A DNA stretch of 8,921 nt from Minisyncoccota bacterium (lineage in GTDB: Bacteria > Patescibacteriota > Minisyncoccia > Minisyncoccales > GWA2-38-27), in NCBI GenBank assembly GCA_028717605.1, contig JAQUNM010000019.1, positions 1 to 8,921 of the forward strand, written 5' to 3'. Each line of letters begins with the position of its first letter. Position 1 is the stretch's first letter. The position numbers were made by a program, and so were the translations under genes. The notes under the pieces are model-generated. The model worked only from the letters and a program-made list of their open reading frames with translations, ran no database searches and had not been told where the DNA came from. Below are positions 1-6,933 of this stretch, one piece after another.

Positions 1-404
1 GTTAATCCTGGTTTAACAGAAAGAATCATTTTATCTTCTCCTTTATACTGCTTTGTATATTCTTCAACTTGAGGTCTTGGTCCAACCATACTCATTTCTC
101 CTTTCAAAATATTAATTAATTGTGGTAATTCGTCTATTTTATATCTTCTTAAAAATTTACCTAATTTGGTAAAACGAAAATCATTAAAACCTGTTGAAGG
201 CCCACCTATTTTTTCTGCATTTTCTACCATTGTTCTAAATTTAAAAATTTTAAAGGGTTTACCATTTTTCCCAGACCTTATTCCACGATAAAAAACAGAT
301 CCTTTAGAATCTTTTTTAATTAATATAGTTGTTAAAACAAAAAAAGGTAATAATATTATTAAACCTAAAAGAGAAAAAATAATATCAAATAATCTTTTTA
401 TCAT
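1..404 (-). CDS. Monotopic polyprenyl-phosphate sugar-phosphate transferase (initiating PGT), 3' end off the window
   Basis: This enzyme would start a repeat unit by moving a sugar-1-phosphate from a UDP-sugar to undecaprenyl phosphate on the inner face of the cytoplasmic membrane. The 134 complete codons seen begin MIKRLFDI. Residues 7-29 form one hydrophobic stretch with a proline at about 20, as in the re-entrant membrane helix of PglC-type enzymes. KFRTM follows at 55-59, the catalytic Asp-Glu pair in the DELPQ motif (D91, E92), then VGPRP at 107-111 and the beginning of the PGLTG motif at the window edge. These are hallmarks of the bacterial sugar transferase family (PF02397). The gene starts directly at the catalytic domain, with no WcaJ/WbaP-like multi-spanning N-terminal part, so it is the small form. 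Its ATG shares an ATGA overlap with the methyltransferase TGA, which supports this start and translational coupling. The donor sugar cannot be read from the sequence. Confidence 0.92.
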   Translation of the reverse strand, partial: MIKRLFDIIFSLLGLIILLPFFVLTTILIKKDSKGSVFYRGIRSGKNGKPFKIFKFRTMVENAEKIGGPSTGFNDFRFTKLGKFLRRYKIDELPQLINILKGEMSMVGPRPQVEEYTKQYKGEDKMILSVKPGL

Positions 405-1186
405 TTACTTTTCTTGGGTTTTTCAAGTATAAAAACTACTTGCCAAGATAACCACTTAATAAAAGGTATTTTTAATAAAATAAAATCTATTTTTTCAAGA
501 AAACCTAGAATAAAATTAAATATTTTTGTTTTACGAAAAGGAACAGCTAATAAAGTGGCTAAATGAAAAGACCTTATTTCTAATTTATTAAAATACTTCT
601 TAGCTAGGTATATATCTTCTTTTTTTAAAATATGTTCTGCCTCCCATTCGGTTCTTAATTGTGGAGTTCTTTTTCTATACAACTGAAAAATGGGATTATA
701 TGCTAATGGTTCATTACAAATAATTTTACCGTTTGGCTTCAATACTCTGTTTAATTCTTGAAAGGCCTTATTTATATCAAGATGATGCAAAACCCCACTA
801 CAAAAAATAACATCAAAAGTATTGTCTGAGAATGTCATATTTTCTCCATCCATGACTAAAAAATTTAAATTATCTTTTATTACTTCTTTTAATGCTTTCT
901 CTTCTGCTAACTTTATTGAAACATCAGATATATCTATTCCAGTCACATCAACCCCTTCTTTGGCTAAGAAAAGACATGTTTCTCCTTCTCCGCAACAATA
1001 ATCTAAAAATTTTTTATTAGTATTAAGCAATTCATTTAATAACCACTCTTTAATAAATTTTTTACTACTCCAAGTAATTGAATAAAACTTTTTATTAGAT
1101 GCTATTTTTTCTCTATCTAAAGCATCTTTAAGTAAGGTTTTAAGTTTATTTGCATGTTTTATTTCTTCTTTTTTTCTTAATTCCAT
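401..1186 (-). CDS. Class I SAM-dependent methyltransferase
   Basis: A 261-residue Methyltransf_11/25-type enzyme. Motif I (SAM-binding glycine loop) is FLDYCCGEGET at 60-70. The acidic ribose-binding end of strand 2 is GIDIS at 83-87. VMDGENMTF at 111-119 fits the adenine-contacting region, and FDVIFCSGVLHHL at 124-136 is the post-motif helix typical of the UbiE/small-molecule group. NRVLKPNGK follows at 146-154. The C-terminal third (about 207-256) is rich in hydrophobic and aromatic residues, with Lys patches, and could lie on the membrane; it has no clear transmembrane span. Four bases separate its ATG from the GT2 stop, and it overlaps the sugar transferase by four. From position it probably methylates a sugar, or caps a lipid-linked glycan, of this locus. 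The acceptor (O- or N-methylation, or an unrelated metabolite) is not shown by the sequence. Confidence 0.87.
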   Translation of the reverse strand: MELRKKEEIKHANKLKTLLKDALDREKIASNKKFYSITWSSKKFIKEWLLNELLNTNKKFLDYCCGEGETCLFLAKEGVDVTGIDISDVSIKLAEEKALKEVIKDNLNFLVMDGENMTFSDNTFDVIFCSGVLHHLDINKAFQELNRVLKPNGKIICNEPLAYNPIFQLYRKRTPQLRTEWEAEHILKKEDIYLAKKYFNKLEIRSFHLATLLAVPFRKTKIFNFILGFLEKIDFILLKIPFIKWLSWQVVFILEKPKKSK

Positions 1187-1190
1187 AAAT

Positions 1191-2192
1191 TTATTTTTTT
1201 AATAATTTAATTATTCCTAAAAAAGATCCTATGCCATAACTAATATGTCTACTCATAAATGCTATTGGCATAATAAAAATATATTTTAGCTCCTTTTCCT
1301 TTATAGCAATTTTAATAGAAAAATAAAAGTTAATTAAAAAATAGAGAGTTAATATGAACAAAAATATAAACCAAAAGTACAAATTAAAGATTCCTAATAG
1401 CCCTGTTATTAATAAAGCCAAAACAAAAAGAAATGAAATATAATGTCTTATTCGTAGGGTTTTTTTTGTAAATTTAGAAGAATAAATAATCCAAATTCCA
1501 TTTTTAATGTTATATAAAAAAAATTTTATTAAGTTTGTTGCTTTTGGATAATAATAACTAATAATTTCAGGGTGTAAAAGGATTTTACCTCCTGCCTTTT
1601 TTAATCTTATATTAAACTCCATATCCTGACTTCTAATAAGATTTTCATTAAATAGTCCTATTTTATTAAAAACCTCTTTTCTATAACATCCCCCAAAAAC
1701 CGTATCTACCCACATTGGTTTGACTGCTCCTTTCCTAAATTTAGAATTACCTACCCCAAAAGAAGAAGATAGGGCCAATACAATAGCCCTTGAAATTAAT
1801 GTATTTTCTCTTGGTAGGGTTTTCATTATTCCTCCAATGTTATCGGCGTTATGTTCTTCTAGATATTTAACACATTTTGAAATATAATCTTTTTTATAAC
1901 CAGCATGAGCGCTCATTAAAAAGATTAATTCTCCCTTACTTTCTTTAACCCCAATATTAAAGGCAAAAGGAGTAAATTTATTTGGATTATTTAATAACCT
2001 AATAAATGGATATCTTTTTGAATATTCATGTATTATTTCTTTTGTTTTATCTTCTGAACTTCCATCTACAACTAAAATTTCCATTCTATCTTTGGGCCAA
2101 TCTTGTTCTAAAAGAGAGCCTAAACATTTACCAATAAAAATTTCTTCGTTTCGGCAAGGAATTATTATAGAAATAAATAAACAGTCAATCAT
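1191..2192 (-). CDS. Membrane-anchored family 2 glycosyltransferase, ExoA-like
   Basis: A 333-residue GT-A fold inverting glycosyltransferase expected to add a sugar from a nucleotide-sugar donor to the lipid-linked unit on the cytoplasmic side. The N-terminal nucleotide-binding strand is ISIIIPCRNEE (7-17), followed by ILVVDGSSEDKT (39-50). The region normally holding the metal-binding DxD is LMSAHAGY (92-99). The C-terminal acidic motif region is RSQDMEF (187-193). VDTVFGGCYRKEVF (162-175) and SYYYP (212-216) also resemble the succinoglycan ExoA-type subgroup. Three hydrophobic segments follow, at about 252-272, 273-295 and 303-327, and anchor it in the membrane. A TAA three codons upstream in frame rules out any real N-terminal extension. 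The gene follows a 58-base gap after the polymerase. The odd point is Ser94 in place of the usual first Asp of the family's DAHA motif. Donor and acceptor are unknown. Confidence 0.9.
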   Translation of the reverse strand: MIDCLFISIIIPCRNEEIFIGKCLGSLLEQDWPKDRMEILVVDGSSEDKTKEIIHEYSKRYPFIRLLNNPNKFTPFAFNIGVKESKGELIFLMSAHAGYKKDYISKCVKYLEEHNADNIGGIMKTLPRENTLISRAIVLALSSSFGVGNSKFRKGAVKPMWVDTVFGGCYRKEVFNKIGLFNENLIRSQDMEFNIRLKKAGGKILLHPEIISYYYPKATNLIKFFLYNIKNGIWIIYSSKFTKKTLRIRHYISFLFVLALLITGLLGIFNLYFWFIFLFILTLYFLINFYFSIKIAIKEKELKYIFIMPIAFMSRHISYGIGSFLGIIKLLKK

Positions 2193-2250
2193 AAAAATAA
2201 TTTAACTTGTGCCTTTAATTAATTCTCTAAAACCATTTAATGTTTTGTTT

Positions 2251-3597
2251 TTATTTTTCTTTATTTTCTTCATTGTTTTTAAGTTTATTATAATAATTTA
2301 GCCTTGGAATATATAATATAAAAAATATACAAATTAAAAAAATAGTAAATGTTATGATTTGGAAAAACGCTAAATAGATAGACCCGCGCAAAGATAAGGC
2401 TAAAAAATAAACCAAGCTAGAACCTGCTAATAAATTCCAAAAAATATTATTCCGAGCTTTTATATAAACAAAAGATAAACCCATCCCCCATATTAATGCA
2501 GGTAACCAAAATAAATATCCAAAATTTATATAAAAATCTCCCGTAAGCGTTGGCTGAATACTTCTTCTTCTTTCATATGCAGATGTTGTGCCATCTATAG
2601 CATCAGCAAACTTGTACATTGTATCTACTTTATTTTTTTCACTAAAACCCGAAGGTAACCAAAAAAGCAAAATATTTTTATATGTATTACCGTATAACCA
2701 ATCATTTTCTCGAGGGAATAAAGTTACGGCTTGAAAAATACGAAGGCGATAATTAAATTCAGAATTAGGATTTTCTAAAAGGAAAAAATAAGTTCTTTTA
2801 TCAAGCAATTGTTCTAAAAAGACTTGCGGGGTTCTTTCTTCTTGCCATCGCCAAAGATGAAGTGTTGTAAAAAAAATGAAAAATAAAATTATAAAACTGC
2901 TTGCAAACATTATTTTTTTAAGTTTTGTATTTATTTTATTAAAAGAAATATAGTAATATAGAAATGGCCCAATAATAAAAAAAACATAAGCACGCGTACC
3001 AGCTAAAGATACCGCTAAAAGGGTAATCAAGGCTCCTATACCCAAAACTAACCAATTCTTTTTTATTAACGATATATAATTTGATATCATAACAAACAAA
3101 AGCAATGAACTGCCAGAAAATACAAAAAACCAATTTACGGCTACCGTATAAACGGTTCTCGTTTTTGCAGAAAAAAAATATTCTAATGGAATCCCTTTTC
3201 CTAATATTAGAAACACGAAACCACACATAGACAAAATAAGCGTTAACCACATTAATATAGAAAGATTTAATTTATTATTTTTTATTATCCTAATTGTTTT
3301 TTCTTCATTCGCTTTATCAGTTTTTTTTATTTTTTGAAAAAGTAACTTTTCACCTAAAAATATAAAAAACAAAACTATAATATTCAAAATATTTGCTTTT
3401 AACTTTATTTCTATAGGAAAAGCAAATTCTATATTAAAAACAAATGCAAATAGTTGTGCTAATCCAAAAATTACAAGATAATATCCATACAATATACAAG
3501 ATACATTGTTTTGCTTTAACCTTGTCCAGCCAAAAATTCCGCTAAGAAAAACAACAAACAAGATCAAAAATAAATTAAATATTTCTAAAAATTCCAT
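2251..3597 (-). CDS. wzy: Wzy-like O-antigen/oligosaccharide repeat-unit polymerase
   Basis: A 448-residue polytopic membrane protein. I count about eleven hydrophobic segments (roughly 4-22, 36-56, 69-88, 113-133, 153-173, 182-198, 203-217, 229-247, 356-377, 386-402, 405-430). A large hydrophilic, Arg-rich loop at about 250-352 is expected outside the membrane, as in Wzy proteins, which join lipid-linked repeat units into a chain. Family-like patches are SLAGTRAY (197-204), PTLTGDFYINFGYLFWLP (349-366) and LSLRGS (401-406). Wzy proteins vary greatly in sequence, so the call rests on topology, these patches and the neighbours. The C-terminus is a short charged tail. The start codon lies nine bases after the GT4 stop, with no Shine-Dalgarno sequence. 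The gene has many CpG dinucleotides (about 26 by hand count), and about 7 of 16 Arg codons are CGN, unlike the sugar-nucleotide genes. An unrelated membrane glycosyltransferase or ligase of the WaaL kind is a less likely alternative. Confidence 0.85.
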   Translation of the reverse strand: MEFLEIFNLFLILFVVFLSGIFGWTRLKQNNVSCILYGYYLVIFGLAQLFAFVFNIEFAFPIEIKLKANILNIIVLFFIFLGEKLLFQKIKKTDKANEEKTIRIIKNNKLNLSILMWLTLILSMCGFVFLILGKGIPLEYFFSAKTRTVYTVAVNWFFVFSGSSLLLFVMISNYISLIKKNWLVLGIGALITLLAVSLAGTRAYVFFIIGPFLYYYISFNKINTKLKKIMFASSFIILFFIFFTTLHLWRWQEERTPQVFLEQLLDKRTYFFLLENPNSEFNYRLRIFQAVTLFPRENDWLYGNTYKNILLFWLPSGFSEKNKVDTMYKFADAIDGTTSAYERRRSIQPTLTGDFYINFGYLFWLPALIWGMGLSFVYIKARNNIFWNLLAGSSLVYFLALSLRGSIYLAFFQIITFTIFLICIFFILYIPRLNYYNKLKNNEENKEK

Positions 3598-3606
3598 TGA
3601 TATTAT

Positions 3607-4764
3607 TTATTTTTTAAAGTCAACACTTTCATAAAATCGAATTAATTTTTCACGCAAAACCTTATGATGAAAAAATTTCAAATAGGCGTTTCTCCCGGCT
3701 TCTCCATAAAAGTTAACTGATTTTGTCTTCAATTTTATTAATTTAAAAATTGCTTTTTCAATTTCTTCTTCATTATTATAGTCTACTACTATCCCACATT
3801 TATGATACTCGACAATTTTATCCATAGATGTATTTTTATTTACAATGATTGGCTTCCCGAACATCATCGCCTCAAATAATTTATTAGGACTAGAATATCT
3901 ATAATTTGGTACTTTTGGATCATAGAGCGCAAAAGTTATATCACATTTAGAAAATTCTTCCAAGGCTTTCTTATAATAAATTTTTTTATTTATTCTAACA
4001 TTTTGAATATTTTCATTTTTAATTTTCCTTATAATATTTTCCATATAAGGCCCTTCTCCAAAAACAATAAGATTCATCTTGTTTCTGTTTGCTTTTTTTG
4101 AAACTATGTTAATTATCATATCAAACCCCCGATTCTTTTCGACTAATCCAAAATAACCGATAATAAATTTTTTATTTTTTTTAACATTCTCAATGTTTCT
4201 GTTAAATTCTTTATAAAGATCTGGTGGAGAATTATAAAGACTTATAACTTTTTTTGGTTTTGCCCCATGAATTTGGTTTAACCGCCTGTCATCAGCAATG
4301 ATAACGCCATCGGCAAATTGGATTAAAAATAAATCTATTTTCTTTATAATCTTCTTTAAAAACAAGGGAGCAGTGGAAGCCGCTGAATCAACATAAAAAT
4401 CAACAATATCATAAATAATTTTCTTTTTTTTAATTTTTGCTACCAATAAGGCTGGTAAATAAGTATCAAAATCACAAACATGAATAAAATCAACTTTTCT
4501 ATTTAATAACCAAATAAACTCATATATCCACCATTTTAAAATAGGTATAATATTTCTTAACCCAGAACCATATCTTCCCCTTCCTTGATAACGAAAAATA
4601 ATAAAATTTTTTCTTATTTCTTCTTTTTTATTTTCTTTTTTTCTATCCCAACCCAATACCTCTATTTCATAGTTTTCAATTAAATAGCTAATTTCATTTT
4701 CAACCCTAGGGTCAGGATTAACAGGGTTACTTCTCAAAAATACTACTTTTTTTTTATTTCGCAT
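3607..4764 (-). CDS. GT-B fold glycosyltransferase, family 4
   Basis: A 385-residue retaining glycosyltransferase with two Rossmann-like domains. The N-terminal acceptor domain opens with VVFLRSNPVNPDPRVENE (7-24), a common start in this group, and has IHVCDFDTYLPALLVAK at 94-110. The C-terminal donor-binding domain begins near 199 with FIIGYFGLVEKNRGFDMII (200-218). It carries LIVFGEGP (232-239) and the nucleotide-sugar E(x7)E-type motif SPNKLFEAMMFGKPIIV (292-308; the first E is 298). No membrane span is evident, so it probably acts as a peripheral enzyme on the cytoplasmic face. Its ATG lies inside the last codons of the epimerase gene (11-base overlap). It likely adds a sugar, possibly the ManNAc3NAcA made by the upstream genes, but specificity cannot be read. 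Like the polymerase gene it is CpG-rich and uses several CGN Arg codons. Confidence 0.92.
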   Translation of the reverse strand: MRNKKKVVFLRSNPVNPDPRVENEISYLIENYEIEVLGWDRKKENKKEEIRKNFIIFRYQGRGRYGSGLRNIIPILKWWIYEFIWLLNRKVDFIHVCDFDTYLPALLVAKIKKKKIIYDIVDFYVDSAASTAPLFLKKIIKKIDLFLIQFADGVIIADDRRLNQIHGAKPKKVISLYNSPPDLYKEFNRNIENVKKNKKFIIGYFGLVEKNRGFDMIINIVSKKANRNKMNLIVFGEGPYMENIIRKIKNENIQNVRINKKIYYKKALEEFSKCDITFALYDPKVPNYRYSSPNKLFEAMMFGKPIIVNKNTSMDKIVEYHKCGIVVDYNNEEEIEKAIFKLIKLKTKSVNFYGEAGRNAYLKFFHHKVLREKLIRFYESVDFKK

Positions 4765-5854
4765 TTTTCAAAAATAATTTTAATATTTTTTTACTAGCAT
4801 CCCCGCTACCAAATGGATTTTTCCAATTTCTTTTTTTATTTATCATTTTTAAAACACATTTTAAAATTTTTCTAGAATCACACCCAGATAATATATTACC
4901 CTTAACTTCTAGTGTTTCTGGTCTTTCGGTGTTTTCTCTTAATGTCACACAAGGAACTTGCAAAATACAAGCTTCTTCTTGAACCCCCCCAGAATCAGTT
5001 AAAATTAATTTTGCATTGGCTTCTAGTTTTAAAAAATCTAAAAAACCGACTGGTTCAATTAGCTTAATATTTTTAGAAATTCGTAATTTAAATTTTTTTA
5101 TCATTTTTTTGGTTCTAGGATGAACGGGATAAATAATGGGTAAATTAAATCTCATATAAATTAAATCTAATCCTTCCAAAATTTCTTTTAACCCTTCTAT
5201 TTTATCAACATTTTCTGAACGATGAATGGTAACTAAGAAATAATTTTCTTTTTGAATCTTTAATCTACTTAAAATTTTTGATTTTTTATTAGCTAGTTTT
5301 AAGTTTTGATGAACTGCCTCAACAATCGTATTACCAGTAATAAATATTTTTTTACTAGAAATTCCTTCTTTTAACAAAATATTTTTTGCATTTTTAGTAG
5401 GTGCAAAAAGGAAATCTGAGCAGTGATCTGTCAAAATTCTATTAATCTCTTCTGGCATTTTTCTAAAATAAGACCTTAATCCCGCTTCTATATGTCCTAA
5501 CTTAATATTTAGTTTAGCCGCTGCCAATGCTCCAGCTAATACAGTATTAGTATCTCCTTCCACTAAAACTATATTCGGAGTTTCTTTTACTAGAATCTTC
5601 TCTATGTTTATTAACATTCTGCCAACCTCTTCTGCATGAGACCCTGAACCTATCTTAAGGTTATATTTTGCTTGAGGTAGTCTTAATTCCTTAAAAAAAA
5701 TTTTATCCAAACTCTCTGAATAATGTTGATTGGTATGTAAAATAAAAAACTTAATTTTTTGTTTTTTACATGCCTTAATAATTGGAGACATTTTAATTAT
5801 CTCTGGTCTTGTCCCTAAAATGATACAGATCTTTTTGTTTGTATAAAACTTCAT
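4754..5854 (-). CDS. wbpI: Non-hydrolysing UDP-N-acetyl-hexosamine 2-epimerase (WbpI/WlbD or WecB type)
   Basis: A 366-residue GT-B-like epimerase, the usual family length. Motifs in order are LGTRPEIIK (13-21), EGDTNT (99-104), HIEAGLRS (121-128), PEEINR (134-139), GNTIVEAV (174-181), TIHRSEN (209-215), YPVHPRT (242-248), TDSGGVQEEA (286-295) and ENTERPET (307-314). By motif alignment D101, E123, E135 and H211 match the catalytic residues known for E. coli WecB (D95, E117, E131, H213). The plain WecB reaction is UDP-GlcNAc to UDP-ManNAc. Here the four upstream genes make UDP-GlcNAc3NAcA, so I infer the WbpI/WlbD reaction, C2 inversion to UDP-ManNAc3NAcA; the two cannot be told apart from sequence alone. 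A 32-base gap separates its ATG from the aminotransferase stop. That gap holds a TATAAT box but no well-placed Shine-Dalgarno sequence. Confidence 0.95.
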   Translation of the reverse strand: MKFYTNKKICIILGTRPEIIKMSPIIKACKKQKIKFFILHTNQHYSESLDKIFFKELRLPQAKYNLKIGSGSHAEEVGRMLINIEKILVKETPNIVLVEGDTNTVLAGALAAAKLNIKLGHIEAGLRSYFRKMPEEINRILTDHCSDFLFAPTKNAKNILLKEGISSKKIFITGNTIVEAVHQNLKLANKKSKILSRLKIQKENYFLVTIHRSENVDKIEGLKEILEGLDLIYMRFNLPIIYPVHPRTKKMIKKFKLRISKNIKLIEPVGFLDFLKLEANAKLILTDSGGVQEEACILQVPCVTLRENTERPETLEVKGNILSGCDSRKILKCVLKMINKKRNWKNPFGSGDASKKILKLFLKNAK

Positions 5855-5886
5855 ATTAAAATTATATTAACTCTCTTGTCAAAAAC

Positions 5887-6933
5887 TTATTTTTCATAAA
5901 ACTCCTTTATTCTCTTAATAATTAAATCTTGATCTTTCCTAGATAGTTCCGGATAAATTGGCAAAGATAAAACTTCCCTTGAAGCTTTTTCTGCTTCTGG
6001 AAAATCCCCTTTTTTATGATTCAAATATTTAAAAGCAGGCTGTAAATGTAAAGGTAAGGGATAATAAATCATATAAGGAATATGTTTTTTTAATTTATCT
6101 CTTTTTTTAGTTCTAATAGTATATTGATTAAAAACATGATCTTTGGTTATTTTAGGAATAATAATATCTCCTATACCAGATAATGATTTATTATAATTCT
6201 CAGCTATTTGTTTTCTTCTTTCATTCCATTTTTTTAAATATTTTAACTTTACTCTTAAAATAGCTGCTTGCAAAGCATCTAGCCTTGAATTAGTTCCCAC
6301 AATTAAATTCAAGTATTTTTGATTAGATGAGGAACCATGATTTTTCAATAATCTTATCTTCTCAGCTAGTTTTTCGTTATCAGTTACTATTGCTCCTCCG
6401 TCTCCATAGGCCCCTAAATTTTTAGAAGGGAAAAAAGAATAACAAGCCAAATCCCCTATCATTTTATTCCCTATTGCCTGAGCTGCATCTTCTACAATAG
6501 GTAAATTATATTTTTTTATTCTATCTACGTTAGCTAATTGACCAAACAAATGAATAGGTATTATAGCTTTAGTTCTTTTAGTAACAGCTTTTTTAATTAA
6601 ATCAGGATTAATATTAAAACTATTCTTTTCAATATCAACAAAAATAGGTCTAGCTCCGCAATTAGCAATTGCTCCTGCTGTGGCTACAAATGTAAAAGGA
6701 CTAGTTATTACTTCATCTCCAGGACCAATTCCTAAAGCTTTTAAGGATAGAAAAAGAGCATCTGTTCCAGAATTAACAGAAATAGCATATTTTTTCTGAC
6801 AAAAAAGAGCTAATTCTTTTTCAAAACTTTCTACTTCTTTCCCTCTAATAAAAACAGAACTATCTAGTACTCTTTGAATAGCTTGATTAATTTCTTTTTT
6901 AATTGATTTGTATTGATCCTTTAAATCTGACAT
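5887..6933 (-). CDS. wbpE: PLP-dependent UDP-sugar 3-aminotransferase, DegT/DnrJ/EryC1 family (WbpE/WlbC type)
   Basis: A 348-residue fold-type I aminotransferase. It begins MSDLKDQYKSI, matching the family's usual DLKxQY start, so this ATG is credible. It overlaps the acetyltransferase gene by 13 bases. SGTDALFLSLKAL (55-67) forms the cofactor phosphate-binding turn. PFTFVATAGAI (79-89) and FVDI (98-101) follow. VEDAAQAIG (147-155) provides the Asp (D149) that contacts the pyridine nitrogen. SFFPSKNLGAYGDGGA (166-181) holds the Schiff-base lysine K171. RLDALQAAILRVKL (217-230) is the conserved dimer-interface helix, and YYPLPLHLQPAF (290-301) contributes to the active site. In this context it should transfer an amino group, usually from glutamate, to the 3-keto sugar made by the adjacent oxidoreductase, giving UDP-GlcNAc3NA. 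The 15 Arg codons appear to be all AGA/AGG. Other sugar C3 or C4 transaminations are possible for the family. Confidence 0.95.
   Translation of the reverse strand: MSDLKDQYKSIKKEINQAIQRVLDSSVFIRGKEVESFEKELALFCQKKYAISVNSGTDALFLSLKALGIGPGDEVITSPFTFVATAGAIANCGARPIFVDIEKNSFNINPDLIKKAVTKRTKAIIPIHLFGQLANVDRIKKYNLPIVEDAAQAIGNKMIGDLACYSFFPSKNLGAYGDGGAIVTDNEKLAEKIRLLKNHGSSSNQKYLNLIVGTNSRLDALQAAILRVKLKYLKKWNERRKQIAENYNKSLSGIGDIIIPKITKDHVFNQYTIRTKKRDKLKKHIPYMIYYPLPLHLQPAFKYLNHKKGDFPEAEKASREVLSLPIYPELSRKDQDLIIKRIKEFYEK

Noticed and set aside
398..403. TGA at the methyltransferase end as a possible recoded sense codon (as in some CPR lineages)
   Set aside because: TGA is followed at once by TAA in the same frame, and no gene in the window needs TGA as sense; Trp is encoded by TGG and Gly by GGN.
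2225..2240. GTTTTAGAG (minus strand) resembling the start of a type II CRISPR repeat
   Set aside because: Only one copy, no spacing pattern and no cas gene; chance match.
2193..2250. Intrinsic terminator after the polymerase gene
   Set aside because: No GC-rich inverted repeat followed by a T-run on the minus strand; only an AT palindrome (TTAATTAA) is present.
2939..3250. A 103-codon minus-strand open frame inside the polymerase gene
   Set aside because: It lies wholly inside the Wzy-like gene in another frame, is Phe/Tyr-rich low-complexity sequence, and has no recognisable domain.
4747..4755. Run of nine A (minus strand) at the epimerase/GT4 overlap as a programmed slippage site
   Set aside because: Such runs are common at this base composition, both genes are complete without a frame change, and no downstream stimulatory structure is seen.
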